Assembly (NCBI GenBank): GCA_001769385.1
Contig: MEPB01000009.1
Span: forward strand, 1-43,482
Origin: Bacteroidetes bacterium RIFCSPLOWO2_12_FULL_35_15
GTDB taxonomy: Bacteria > Bacteroidota > Bacteroidia > 2-12-FULL-35-15
DNA: 43,482 bases
Reading direction: 5' to 3'
In this document: in pieces, positions 25,112 to 33,411 of the stretch
Numbering within the stretch: the stretch's first letter is position 1
Layout of the letters: each line of letters starts with the position of its first letter
Position numbers and translations under genes: made by a program
The notes under the pieces: model-generated
Seen by the model: the letters and a program-made list of their open reading frames with translations, nothing else
What the model was told of the DNA's origin: nothing
Databases searched by the model: none

Positions 25112-26131
25112 ATGAAGCACCTTTTTCAGTTTTTATTCCTATTGATTTTCGCTTCCTGCTCAAGTACTATCCCTGTTGTGAAACAACCGGTTAGTATAAA
25201 AATTCCTGTTGGTCCCGGACCGGAAGATTTGGTTCTTGATACGTTCAGCACTGCGTACCCTCGTTTACTTGTTTCTTGTTGTGAGCGAAGAAAAGAAAAT
25301 TCTCCTTATGGAGAAATAGGTGCAGTGAATTTGAATGATAATTCATATAAAATACTTCCACGTTTAAATGAACCGCAGGGATTGTTGTTTAGGCCACATG
25401 GTTTTGATCTGGTAAAAAATAAAGAAGGACAAGTTCTGCTGTATTGCATTTCTCATAACAATGAAAAAAAGGAACATTCCATCATCATTTATAAAGTATT
25501 TGCTGATCATTTAGAGTTTCAGGAAAAATTAAATTCGACTTTACTTGTTTCGCCCAATGATGTTACTGCAAGTTGTGATGGAGATATTTTTGTGAGCAAT
25601 GATGCTCACAAAAGAGGCAGCAGGATGGAGGCTTTATTCAAATTAAAAAAATCGGATGTGGTTTGTTTTAATCATTTGAATAAACAATGGACAGTGATTG
25701 CCATCGGTTTTGCTTATGCAAATGGAATTGCAGTGCAACATTGTCCTGTTGATAAGGTTATCCTTTCAACAACACGAGGCGATAAATTATTTTCCATGCA
25801 AAATGTAGGAGATAATATAGATTGGTATTACCCAAAAGAAATTGCATATTTAAAGGGACTGGACAATATCACCTTTATCAATGAATATGAAATACTCGTT
25901 ACGGCACATTTGAATCAGGTCGCATTTATGAAACATGCTGGTAATTCAAAAAAAATATCCCCATCTGTTGTTTATCGTGTGAATATAACAACCGGAAAAT
26001 ATAATGCTATTTATGCAAATGACGGTTCCGGTATCAGCGCAGCTTCAACCGCATTGTATTACAATGGGAAACTCTATATTAGTCAGGTTTTTGAGCCTTT
26101 TATTTTAAAATGTGATGTTGAACTGAAATAA
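25112..26131 (+). CDS. Paraoxonase/arylesterase-like lipoprotein
   Basis: 339 residues. A lipobox (LLIFASCSS, Cys16) predicts a lipid-anchored exported protein. The rest reads as a six-bladed propeller related to serum paraoxonase PON1. The calcium ligands of PON1 have counterparts: Glu38 and Asp39 in GPEDL, Asn149 in SPNDVTA, Asn204 in YANGIAV, and Asp251 and Asn252 in GLDNI. The His pair has counterparts at His96 (PHGFDL) and His115 (YCISHNN). The C-terminal line KYNAIYANDGSGISAASTAL then YYNGKLYISQVFEP matches the PON ending (VYAENGT...GSTVA..Y.GKLLIGTVF). Expected activity is hydrolysis of lactones or aryl esters outside the inner membrane; the substrate is unknown. It lies 19 bases after a secreted T9SS protein. 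Confidence 0.8.
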   Translation: MKHLFQFLFLLIFASCSSTIPVVKQPVSIKIPVGPGPEDLVLDTFSTAYPRLLVSCCERRKENSPYGEIGAVNLNDNSYKILPRLNEPQGLLFRPHGFDLVKNKEGQVLLYCISHNNEKKEHSIIIYKVFADHLEFQEKLNSTLLVSPNDVTASCDGDIFVSNDAHKRGSRMEALFKLKKSDVVCFNHLNKQWTVIAIGFAYANGIAVQHCPVDKVILSTTRGDKLFSMQNVGDNIDWYYPKEIAYLKGLDNITFINEYEILVTAHLNQVAFMKHAGNSKKISPSVVYRVNITTGKYNAIYANDGSGISAASTALYYNGKLYISQVFEPFILKCDVELK

Positions 26132-26165
26132 AAATAAATATATCGGCAGAATTGCTCATTTTTTA

Positions 26166-26173
26166 TATTTTTG
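26166..26173 (+). promoter_or_regulatory. -7 promoter box of the TPR protein
   Basis: TATTTTTG matches TAnnTTTG and lies 41 bases before the ATG at 26215. No TTG is at the expected -33 distance. Confidence 0.45.
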
Positions 26174-26214
26174 TATAACAACAAAAATTATCCATTCTCA
26201 TTTATTTCTTAACT

Positions 26215-27282
26215 ATGAAATCAAAATATTTTTTTTCAATCGCATTTATCCTGATTATCAAGAGTCTGACTTCACAGAGTTTACCTGATTTGATAAAAAA
26301 TGGGAATACAAAATTAGCTTCAGCTGATTATGCAGGTGCTGAAATCGATTTTGCGAAAGCAATAAAAGTGAATGTCACCGTTGTAGGAACATATCTTGAT
26401 AAATTAAAAAAATACAATGCGATGAACGAATATCAACGTTCAACTTCGGATATGCCCGATGGTTTTATGTATAAGCATGATCTGGCTGTACCTTATTACG
26501 GACATGGATTGGCACTGGCAGGATTAGGCAAGCAAAATGATGCCCTGGCTGATTTTGAAAAAGCGATAGCTATTGACATAAGTTATGCGGATGCTTTTTG
26601 TGAACGGGGAATTATTTACATTAAACTAGGTGAAAAAAATAAAGGGTGTATAGATCTGTTAAATGCAAAAATTGCCGGTAGTGACAAGGCAAAATCATTA
26701 TATGAAAAAAGCGCGTGTTCTGATGTTAGCAAAGCTTTTATATCATCGGGAAATACAAAGTTTGATGCAAAAGATTACATAGGAGCAATCGCTGATTACA
26801 ATTATGCTATTCAATTAAATTCCGAATCCGTTGATGCACTTATTAAAGCTGGTGAATGTTATACTATGTTAAAGAAATACGACAAAGCAATAACAAATTT
26901 TAAGAAAGCACAAAAAATAGCTCCTGAGAACATGGAGGTTTTATATGATAAAGGTTTGACATATAATGCAATGGAAAATTTTAAAGAAGCATTTAATGAC
27001 TTGTCTGTTGTTATTAAGAAAGACCCTAATAATTACGAAGCCTATATGCAACGTGGGATATCGTGTGAAGGAATGCAAAATTTTAATTCGGCAGTTTATG
27101 ATTATTCTGAAGCAATAAGAATTAAACCAAAAGATGGAATGGCGTATTATAAACGTGGACTTGCCACTCAGGATCAGAAAAGTAAAACTGTTTGCAAAGA
27201 TTTTAAAATGGCGGCTGCATTAGGTATAGAAGATGCGAAGCCATTAGCCGAAAACTGCAAACCAGAGGTAAAAGTCGAGTAA
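26215..27282 (+). CDS. Exported TPR-repeat protein
   Basis: 355 residues with a signal peptide (MKSKYFFSIAFILIIKSLTSQS). Tetratricopeptide repeats cover most of the rest: helix pairs around DYAGAEIDFAKAIKV, YGHGLALAGLGKQNDALADF, ISYADAFCERGIIYIKLGEK, DAKDYIGAIADYNYAIQL, YDKAITNFKKAQKIAPEN, FKEAFNDLSVVIKKDPNN and FNSAVYDYSEAIRIKPKDG. TPR proteins act as protein-interaction scaffolds; no partner can be deduced. It lies 39 bases before pyrD with no obvious terminator between, but a -7 box precedes pyrD, so they may be separate transcripts. Confidence 0.88.
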   Translation: MKSKYFFSIAFILIIKSLTSQSLPDLIKNGNTKLASADYAGAEIDFAKAIKVNVTVVGTYLDKLKKYNAMNEYQRSTSDMPDGFMYKHDLAVPYYGHGLALAGLGKQNDALADFEKAIAIDISYADAFCERGIIYIKLGEKNKGCIDLLNAKIAGSDKAKSLYEKSACSDVSKAFISSGNTKFDAKDYIGAIADYNYAIQLNSESVDALIKAGECYTMLKKYDKAITNFKKAQKIAPENMEVLYDKGLTYNAMENFKEAFNDLSVVIKKDPNNYEAYMQRGISCEGMQNFNSAVYDYSEAIRIKPKDGMAYYKRGLATQDQKSKTVCKDFKMAAALGIEDAKPLAENCKPEVKVE

Positions 27283-27307
27283 TGTTATATTTTCTGTTTA
27301 CTTTCGT

Positions 27308-27315
27308 TAAATTTG
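27308..27315 (+). promoter_or_regulatory. -7 promoter box just before pyrD
   Basis: TAAATTTG matches TAnnTTTG and is followed after only 6 bases by the pyrD ATG at 27322. Transcription would start at or next to the start codon, giving a leaderless or nearly leaderless message. No -33 TTG is seen. Confidence 0.45.
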
Positions 27316-27321
27316 CGGGAT

Positions 27322-28371
27322 ATGTATAAACTACTATTACGCCCTATTCTTTTCCGGGTTCAACCCGAAACTATTCATCATATTGTTTTTAAAGCGATCA
27401 AATTTTTTTCTGCTATTCCCGGCTTTTCAAATATCATAAGAAGTATGTATGTGATTGAGGATAAACGTTTGGAACGGAAATTATTCGGACTAACATTTCC
27501 TAATCCTGTTGGGCTTGCTGCCGGTTTAGATAAAGATGCTGAATTGTTTGATGAATTGGCCGATTTTGGTTTTGGCTTCATTGAAATAGGAACTCTTACG
27601 CCAAAAGCACAGCCGGGAAATGAAAAACCACGCATGTTCCGGTTGCCCGAAGATAGTGCCTTGATAAACCGAATGGGCTTTAATAACAAAGGGGTTGATG
27701 TTGCTGTGGCGAATTTAAAAAAGCGAAAAACAAAAATTATTATTGGTGGAAATATTGGAAAAAATAAAGTAACTCCTAACGAAGAAGCTGTTAGCGATTA
27801 CGAAAAATGTTTCGAAGTCTTGTTCGATCATGTTGATTATTTTGCAGTAAATGTAAGTTCACCAAATACTCCAAATTTGCGCGCTTTACAGGATAAAGAA
27901 CCATTGACTAAATTATTACTTCGATTAAAGCAATTGAATTCTCAAAAGAAAAATCCGAAACCAATTCTTCTGAAAATTGCTCCTGATCTGACGAATGAGC
28001 AATTGGATGATATTATTGATATTGTTAAAGAAACAAAAATTGATGGTTTGATTGCTACCAATACAACCATTTCCCGGGAAGGATTAAAAACATCAGAAGC
28101 AAGAATAAAGGAAATTGGTGCCGGTGGATTAAGTGGAAAACCTTTAACAAAAAGAGCAACAGAGGTAATAAAATATCTAAGTGAAAGATCAGACAAAGCA
28201 TTTCCTATCATTGCAGTGGGAGGAATTCACACAGGTGAAGACGCAATTGAAAAGTTAAATGCAGGAGCTAGTTTGGTTCAGATTTATACCGGTTTTATTT
28301 ACGAAGGGCCCGGGATAGTGAAAAATATAAATAAACAAATTTTAAAATCCATCTCCTTAGGAGAAGCATAG
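27322..28371 (+). CDS. pyrD: Dihydroorotate dehydrogenase (quinone), class 2
   Basis: 349 residues counted from ATG 27322; a TTG three codons upstream (27313) overlaps a promoter-like box and is not preferred. It is a class 2 enzyme with an N-terminal membrane-associating helix ([20 protein letters not shown]) that oxidises dihydroorotate to orotate with FMN and quinone at the inner membrane (pyrimidine synthesis). The FMN and substrate blocks are intact: [55 protein letters not shown] (catalytic Ser180), and the C-terminal [20 protein letters not shown]. It is followed 13 bases later by mvaB, likely the same transcript. Confidence 0.96.
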   Translation: MYKLLLRPILFRVQPETIHHIVFKAIKFFSAIPGFSNIIRSMYVIEDKRLERKLFGLTFPNPVGLAAGLDKDAELFDELADFGFGFIEIGTLTPKAQPGNEKPRMFRLPEDSALINRMGFNNKGVDVAVANLKKRKTKIIIGGNIGKNKVTPNEEAVSDYEKCFEVLFDHVDYFAVNVSSPNTPNLRALQDKEPLTKLLLRLKQLNSQKKNPKPILLKIAPDLTNEQLDDIIDIVKETKIDGLIATNTTISREGLKTSEARIKEIGAGGLSGKPLTKRATEVIKYLSERSDKAFPIIAVGGIHTGEDAIEKLNAGASLVQIYTGFIYEGPGIVKNINKQILKSISLGEA

Positions 28372-28384
28372 GGAGAAGTATTCT

Positions 28385-29236
28385 ATGAAAATAATTGAAT
28401 GTCCGCGTGATGCGATGCAAGGCATACACGAATTTATACCAACCGAAAAAAAAGTTGCGTATATCAATTCCATTTTGAAGTGTGGTTTTGATACGGTTGA
28501 TTTCGGCAGCTTTGTATCTCCAAAAGCAATCCCTCAAATGATTGATACAGCACAGGTTTTGGAGCAATTAGATTTGAGTACTACTAAATCAAAACTGTTG
28601 GCGATCATTGCCAATGTGCGTGGAGCACAGGATGCTGTGGAGTTTGAAGAAATATCCTATTTAGGTTTTCCTTTTTCAATTTCAGAAACTTTTCAGCAAC
28701 GCAATGCAAATTCAACAATTGCTGAATCTTTAATTCGAGTGGAAGAAATTCAAGACTTATGTGTTCGTAATAAAAAAGAACTGGTTGTATATGTTTCCAT
28801 GGCTTTTGGTAATCCTTATGGTGACGAGTGGGGGAGTGATACCGCAATTGCCTGGACCAAACAATTGGCACAAATGGGAATAAAAATAATTGCGTTGAGC
28901 GATACGATTGGTGTTTCTAACCCTGAAAATATTACATATTTATTTTCAAAATTGATCCCTGAATTTCCGGGAGTCGAAATAGGGGCTCATTTGCATACTA
29001 CACCAACTACCTGGGAAGAAAAAGTGAATGCTGCATACCAAGCCGGTTGCAGAAGATTTGATAGTGCTATTAAAGGGTATGGAGGCTGTCCGATGGCAAC
29101 AGATAAATTAACCGGAAACATGGCAACAGAAAACTTACTAACCTATTTTAAGCAACATAATATTGTTTCAGGAATTGATGAAAATGCGTTTGCTGAAGCT
29201 ATGCAATTATCAGAAAGTACTTTCCCTTTATCTTAA
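28385..29236 (+). CDS. mvaB: Hydroxymethylglutaryl-CoA lyase
   Basis: 283-residue TIM-barrel lyase of the HMGL-like family. It splits HMG-CoA into acetyl-CoA and acetoacetate, the last step of leucine breakdown. Arg8 and Asp9 in CPRDAMQG, His202 and His204 in IGAHLHTTP, and Cys235 in the flexible GGCPMATD loop correspond to the human enzyme's Arg41, Asp42, His233, His235 and Cys266. A late deviation, SAIKGYGGCP in place of SVAGLGGCP, is usual in Bacteroidota. The gene lies 13 bases behind pyrD with a purine-rich stretch (GGAGAAGCATAGGGAGAAG) before the ATG. Without leucine or ketone-body genes around it, the pathway link is from family knowledge only. Confidence 0.93.
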   Translation: MKIIECPRDAMQGIHEFIPTEKKVAYINSILKCGFDTVDFGSFVSPKAIPQMIDTAQVLEQLDLSTTKSKLLAIIANVRGAQDAVEFEEISYLGFPFSISETFQQRNANSTIAESLIRVEEIQDLCVRNKKELVVYVSMAFGNPYGDEWGSDTAIAWTKQLAQMGIKIIALSDTIGVSNPENITYLFSKLIPEFPGVEIGAHLHTTPTTWEEKVNAAYQAGCRRFDSAIKGYGGCPMATDKLTGNMATENLLTYFKQHNIVSGIDENAFAEAMQLSESTFPLS

Positions 29237-29267
29237 TAATAGTGCATTATGAATATAAAAAAAGATA

Positions 29268-29404
29268 TTTCACCCCTAATGGGGCTTTGACAATTCTTTT
29301 TGAATCGCTACTACCAATATTGAGTCCCGCTGGGACTCCATAGGGGGTCAAATCCTGGTAGTAAAGCAAAATGGAAATAAATTTAAGCCATATCGGGGCG
29401 ATAT
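29268..29404. repeat. Multi-hairpin intergenic element
   Basis: A run of small palindromes between mvaB and the DUF4442 gene: CCCCTAATGGGG, GAGTCCCGCTGGGACTC (29322-29338), ATATCGGGGCGATAT (29390-29404), and an outer pairing of ACTACCA near 29310 with TGGTAGT near 29357. The GTCCCGCTGGGAC and GGGGCG wording is familiar from abundant Bacteroidota intergenic repeats. Confidence 0.7.
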
Positions 29405-29438
29405 ATTGCAAGGAAACAAATTGATAAAATAATCAAAA

Positions 29439-29921
29439 ATGAATAATTCAAAATTTCAAAAATTCGCAAATAATAATTTTTTGTTTCGCTTGTATTTATT
29501 AAAAGTATTGCCCATGGCTTTTTTAGCAGGTATTCGTGTTAAAGAATTTTCAATAGAAAAAGCTATCATCACTATAAAATTTTCCTGGCTCACACAAAAT
29601 CCTTTTCGATCCATTTACTTTGCTTGTTTAGCAATGGCAGCAGAAATAAGTACCGGACTATTGGTAATGAATGGGATTTACAAATCCAGCCCGGCAATCT
29701 CAATGCTTGTTGTAAAAAATCAGGCAACATTCTTTAAAAAAGCAGTTGGCAAAATTTCATTTACCTGTTTAGATGGGAAACTGATTTCTGATGCTATTGA
29801 AACAGCAAAACAAAGTTCTGAAGGAGTTGTTATAGAAGTTAAATCTATTGGGGTTGACGAAACCGGTGATCTTGTGGCAGAATTTATTTTTACCTGGTCG
29901 GTGAAAGCGAAAACAAATTAA
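29439..29921 (+). CDS. DUF4442 hotdog-fold thioesterase-like protein
   Basis: 160 residues of the DUF4442 type, a member of the hotdog thioesterase clan related to PaaI. The diagnostic stretch is IKFSWLTQNPFRSIYFACLAMAAEISTGLLVM (substrate-side helix) with VVKNQATFFKKAVGKISFTC. Family proteins lack an assigned substrate, though related hotdogs hydrolyse acyl-CoA thioesters. It lies about 200 bases behind mvaB, separated by a palindromic element. It may therefore be its own unit; shared CoA chemistry with the lyase is possible but not shown. Confidence 0.82.
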   Translation: MNNSKFQKFANNNFLFRLYLLKVLPMAFLAGIRVKEFSIEKAIITIKFSWLTQNPFRSIYFACLAMAAEISTGLLVMNGIYKSSPAISMLVVKNQATFFKKAVGKISFTCLDGKLISDAIETAKQSSEGVVIEVKSIGVDETGDLVAEFIFTWSVKAKTN

Positions 29922-30148
29922 TATTTTCCCCTTTGTTGGTGTTTTTACCAACAGATTAATTGAACGATTTTCCCATTATAGATTGCAGGTGAAATAAATT
30001 GCTGTTTTCTTTAAAAGATTAGTATGAAATAAAGAATTCCTTCATCAACTGAATGCTACCAATATAAAGAGTCGGAAAAATTTTATTAGTGTAAAGTAAT
30101 ACTATCGATATTAAATATATCGAAACCACAAAAAAACTATCCGGTATT

Positions 30149-30298
30149 TTAGAGCACCACTCCTAACCCTTTTTTATAATAATCTACCTCCTGCAAAACA
30201 TTGCTACTGTTATAAACTGATAGTTCGAGTAAGCCTGTATATGAACAAGATCCGGTAGATGAAGAAGTGCTTAAATTTGTAACTTTTCTTGTCGTACT
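30149..30298 (-). pseudogene. C-terminal remnant of a small lipoprotein-like protein
   Basis: On the minus strand, ending at the stop 30149-30151, the frame gives CSYTGLLELSVYNSSNVLQE followed by VDYYKKGLGVVL. Such phrases (YTGLLE.., YYKKG.G.V) are typical of the C-terminus of small Bacteroidota secreted proteins. There is no ATG in a suitable place and no signal peptide upstream; the frame runs back toward the terminator of the next gene. It is best seen as the tail of a lost gene. Identification is from pattern recall only. Confidence 0.35.
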
Positions 30299-30330
30299 GT
30301 TAGTAGATATATTTCTAAATGATTTAATAA

Positions 30331-30367
30331 AAAAACACCTTACTGATTTTTTTAGTAAGGTGTTTTT
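30331..30367 (-). terminator. Strong terminator of the 30384 gene (probably bidirectional)
   Basis: A 14-bp perfect stem, AAAAACACCTTACT (30331-30344) with AGTAAGGTGTTTTT (30354-30367). It lies 17 bases past the minus-strand stop. The A and T flanks are symmetrical, so it can act in both directions. Confidence 0.9.
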
Positions 30368-30383
30368 TGATTGTGAATTTAAT

Positions 30384-31349
30384 TTACTGAATTGTAATTT
30401 TTTTCGTGTAAAATTTTTCTCCTTTATAAAGTTTCACAAAATAGGTTCCTTTGGGAGATTGAGAAAGGTCAATATTGTAAACCAATTGTTTGTTGTTGGT
30501 TTTTGAACAGATCATTTCTCCAAGTAAATTGTAAATTTCAATATGTTGTTCTTCATTATCTGCTGATTGCTGACGGATAGAAAAAATTCCATTGGATGGA
30601 TTAGGATAGATTTCCACATCCTTTTCTGCTCCAACAACCTGTTCAATTCCTAATGGCAACGTTATACTCGCATCATCGATCCATAAAACACTGCCTGGTT
30701 TTGGATCCTTGTCAAGAGAGGATGAACTGAACAATATCCATAAAGTATCCGGTGTAACAGCGCTTACATAAGTTAAGTTAATTACTGCATGTTGCCAGCC
30801 CGATGAACCAGTGGAAACATTTGTTTTAAACCAGCCCCCGGCCACAGGTACACGAGCATTAACTAGTTCTACCCGACACTGAGCAGTATCATTTCCAACT
30901 GATTTATACTGGTAATAGAAACTGAACTGAGTTATTTTTTGATCGCATGGGATCCCCGGCAAATAGGTTACAGTTGATTCATTCACATTTCCGTTAAATA
31001 AAATACCTAATGTATCTGAATATATATGACCAATAAAAGGAATACCCCAGTTTTTATAGTAGTTCCACGAAGTAGGAGTATAAACTTTGGTTTGAATACG
31101 TGCCGAATAACTTCCCGAGTGAACTGTATCAGTACATCGGGTAACTGATATAGGGCTGCTTCCGACAAAAGCACTGTTAAAAAAATTATAATCGCACCAG
31201 CCGGTGGTTCCATTTCCGCTGTTAGGATTCATAGCCGATGGTACCATCAGATCATTGGTCCAGGTTTCAAAACCAGGGTTGATCAGCTGGGCATGTGCCA
31301 GATTTGCAACAAGAACAAAAGCAGATAAAATAAGTAGTTTTTTTTTCAT
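30384..31349 (-). CDS. Secreted protein with a carbohydrate-binding-like domain and T9SS type A sorting domain
   Basis: 321 residues counted from ATG 31349, which begins the signal peptide (MKKKLLILSAFVLVANLAHAQ); the in-frame ATG at 31400 adds 17 non-signal residues and is not preferred. The domain after the signal (about 22-235) starts INPGFETW, contains SGSYSARIQTKVY, VELVNARVPVAGGWFKTNVS and ends WIDDASITLP, the pattern of PCMD/CBM-like jelly rolls that bind carbohydrates. The C-terminus (about 245-321) is a type A sorting domain (VEIYPNPSNGIFSI, IYNLLGEMICSK, GTYFVKLYKGEKFYTKKITIQ). A -7 box TATATTTG (plus-strand CAAATATA at 31371-31378) lies 21 bases upstream. No catalytic residues can be named. 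Confidence 0.83.
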   Translation of the reverse strand: MKKKLLILSAFVLVANLAHAQLINPGFETWTNDLMVPSAMNPNSGNGTTGWCDYNFFNSAFVGSSPISVTRCTDTVHSGSYSARIQTKVYTPTSWNYYKNWGIPFIGHIYSDTLGILFNGNVNESTVTYLPGIPCDQKITQFSFYYQYKSVGNDTAQCRVELVNARVPVAGGWFKTNVSTGSSGWQHAVINLTYVSAVTPDTLWILFSSSSLDKDPKPGSVLWIDDASITLPLGIEQVVGAEKDVEIYPNPSNGIFSIRQQSADNEEQHIEIYNLLGEMICSKTNNKQLVYNIDLSQSPKGTYFVKLYKGEKFYTKKITIQ

Positions 31350-31370
31350 TTTTTGGAGATTTGATGTATC

Positions 31371-31378
31371 CAAATATA
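31371..31378 (-). promoter_or_regulatory. -7 promoter box of the 30384 gene
   Basis: Minus-strand TATATTTG matches TAnnTTTG. It lies 21 bases before the preferred start at 31349 and downstream of the alternative ATG at 31400, which supports 31349. Confidence 0.5.
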
Positions 31379-31632
31379 AAATAATTTCTGAAAGGAGCAC
31401 ATGATAAATTATGTATTTCGAAAAAATGTAAACCGGTAAATAACATTTCTTTGTTTAAAACTTCAACCGGAACAAGGTTCTGTGTTTCATATCTATATAT
31501 AAGTTTAAACATTGTTTAGTAATTGAAGTAGTGTTATTTCGACTGAAGTGGAAATCTCATTATAAACTCAAATTTGTTGAGCTCTCATTCGCTGATCAAA
31601 AATTTAAAAGATATAATTTTTAATCAAAAAAA

Positions 31633-33006
31633 ATGAATGTACATCTGATAGCTATTGGTGGTAGCGCTATGCACAACATGGCAATAGCAATGCACAAGAA
31701 AGGTTTTCATGTAACTGGTTCTGATGATGAAATTTTCGAACCTTCAAAAAGTCGCTTGGCAAAACTCAATTTGTTACCCGAAAAAGAAGGCTGGGATGTG
31801 AATAATATCCACAAGAATTTAGATGCCGTAATACTTGGAATGCATGCACGTGCTGACAATCCTGAATTATTAAAAGCTCAGGAATTAGGTTTGAAAATAT
31901 ATTCGTATCCAGAATATATCTATGAGCAAACAAAAAATAAAATAAGAGTTGTTATTGGTGGAAGTCATGGCAAAACATCTATCACAGCAATGATCTTGCA
32001 TGTACTTGATTTTCATAAAATCGATTGTGATTATTTGGTTGGTGCGCAACTGGAAGGTTTTGATACCATGGTAAAACTCACTAAAGAAGCTGAAATAGCA
32101 GTGATTGAAGGTGACGAATACCTGTCGTCACCAATTGATCGAAGGCCCAAATTCCATTTGTACAAACCAAACATTGCTGTAATGAGTGGCATAGCATGGG
32201 ATCACATCAATGTATTTCCGACATTTGAAAATTATGTGGAGCAGTTTAAAATATTTATTGACCTGATAGAGCAGGGGGGAAGCCTTGTGTATTGTGAACT
32301 TGACAAAGAAGTTAAAAAAGTGTGTAAAACAGCTCCTGCTGATATTAAAAAACTACCCTATGGAATTCCTGAACATAAAATTGAAAATGGAATTACTTTT
32401 TTACAAATAGAAAAAAACGAAAAAAGTGTTACCAATGTTCCATTGCAAATATTTGGGGAACATAATTTAATGAATGTTACAGGAGCACGTATAGTGTGCA
32501 ATCAACTTGATATTAGTGACGAACAGTTTTATGATGCGATTCGTTATTTCAAAGGTGCTGCAAAACGGTTGGAGCTGATCAAAAAAAATGAAGTAACAGC
32601 AGTATATAAAGATTTCGCCCATTCACCGTCTAAGCTAAAAGCAACAACACAAGCTGTCAAAAAACAATTCCCAACACGCAAGTTAATTGCATGCATGGAA
32701 CTTCACACATTCAGCAGTTTGAATGATGCTTTTTTAAATGAATACAAAGGCTCCATGGAATTAGCAGATGAAGCCATCGTTTATTTTAATCCTCATACCA
32801 TAGAACATAAAAAATTAAAACCCATTACTGAAGAACAAGTAAAACAAGCTTTTGGTGGGCACAACATTAAAACCTATACAGATTCTCAATTACTTTTGAA
32901 CGATCTCTTACAAATGAATTTTGAAAATAAAAATTTATTGATGATGAGTTCAGGCAACTTTGATGGTATGGATCTGAAAGCGCTGGGAGAAAATATTATT
33001 AAGTGA
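31633..33006 (+). CDS. mpl: UDP-N-acetylmuramate:L-Ala-gamma-D-Glu-meso-DAP ligase (Mpl)
   Basis: 457-residue Mur-ligase family enzyme. The N-terminal Rossmann domain begins MNVHLIAIGGSAMHNMAIAM, the P-loop is GGSHGKTSI (109-117), followed by EGDEYLSSPIDRRPKFHLYKP and SGIAWDHINVFPTFENYVEQ, which are characteristic of Mpl rather than MurC. The substrate-binding C-terminal domain has YKDFAHSPSKL (Mur C-domain His) and ends SSGNFDGMDL. Mpl joins recycled tripeptide to UDP-MurNAc, so the cell reuses muropeptides and has meso-DAP peptidoglycan. It stands alone and is divergent from the 30384 gene. Confidence 0.93.
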   Translation: MNVHLIAIGGSAMHNMAIAMHKKGFHVTGSDDEIFEPSKSRLAKLNLLPEKEGWDVNNIHKNLDAVILGMHARADNPELLKAQELGLKIYSYPEYIYEQTKNKIRVVIGGSHGKTSITAMILHVLDFHKIDCDYLVGAQLEGFDTMVKLTKEAEIAVIEGDEYLSSPIDRRPKFHLYKPNIAVMSGIAWDHINVFPTFENYVEQFKIFIDLIEQGGSLVYCELDKEVKKVCKTAPADIKKLPYGIPEHKIENGITFLQIEKNEKSVTNVPLQIFGEHNLMNVTGARIVCNQLDISDEQFYDAIRYFKGAAKRLELIKKNEVTAVYKDFAHSPSKLKATTQAVKKQFPTRKLIACMELHTFSSLNDAFLNEYKGSMELADEAIVYFNPHTIEHKKLKPITEEQVKQAFGGHNIKTYTDSQLLLNDLLQMNFENKNLLMMSSGNFDGMDLKALGENIIK

Positions 33007-33411
33007 TTTTCTGATTAAATAAAACTTCGATTCTATTTTTATAGAACAACTTATAGAATTAAATTCGTAAGCAATTCCCCCTTCAAAAGTGTGACAAGGG
33101 ATATAATACCATTTACCAGTATAAAACTAGTCCAATTTAAATTGCTTCGCTCGTTTCTCGACTCCGCTCGAAATGACACCAGCGCTGTCATTTCGAGCAT
33201 TCTGCGTTGAAGCAGACACATCGAGATTGTGTTGGGCTAAATTTCGGAAATAATATATTTAGAATTGGTATAAAACTGAAATTGATAAATACTTTTCAAA
33301 ACAAATTTCTGTAAAACTAAACCGGCCTAAAATGAGTGTTATTCTGTCATTTTAAGCCGTTTTAAAAATTCTGGAGTAGAATTAGTGTTTAATAAAATTT
33401 TAAATATTTTA
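33007..33411. other. Intergenic region with palindromic repeat
   Basis: 405 bases, no gene. At 33167-33197, CTCGAAATGACA pairs perfectly with TGTCATTTCGAG around CCAGCGC. The flanks (TCCAATTTAAAT near 33130 and ATATTTAGAATTGGTATAAA near 33256) resemble the TATACCAATT ends of the roughly 100-bp palindromes, so two repeat types may be nested. The AT-rich rest serves as the tail region of mpl and the end of the minus-strand gene. Confidence 0.6.
33167..33197. repeat. Hairpin CTCGAAATGACA/TGTCATTTCGAG
   Basis: A 12-bp perfect stem with a 7-base loop. The same words occur at the ends of the repeats at 3186-3296 and 21304-21398, so it belongs to the GAAGTCGAAG/CGAAATGACA family. Confidence 0.8.

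Larger units (their letters stand above)
29922..30383. other. Intergenic region with hairpins and a gene remnant
   Basis: A short hairpin TGTTGGT (29934-29940) with ACCAACA (29947-29953) follows the DUF4442 stop and may terminate it. From 29955 to 30140 I see only AT-rich sequence. A minus-strand coding remnant (30149-30298) and the terminator at 30331-30367 occupy the rest. The short plus-strand frame at 30267-30506 crosses the terminator and is not credible. Confidence 0.5.

Noticed and set aside
30267-30506. 79-codon plus-strand frame
   Set aside because: It crosses the strong terminator and runs antisense into the 30384 gene.
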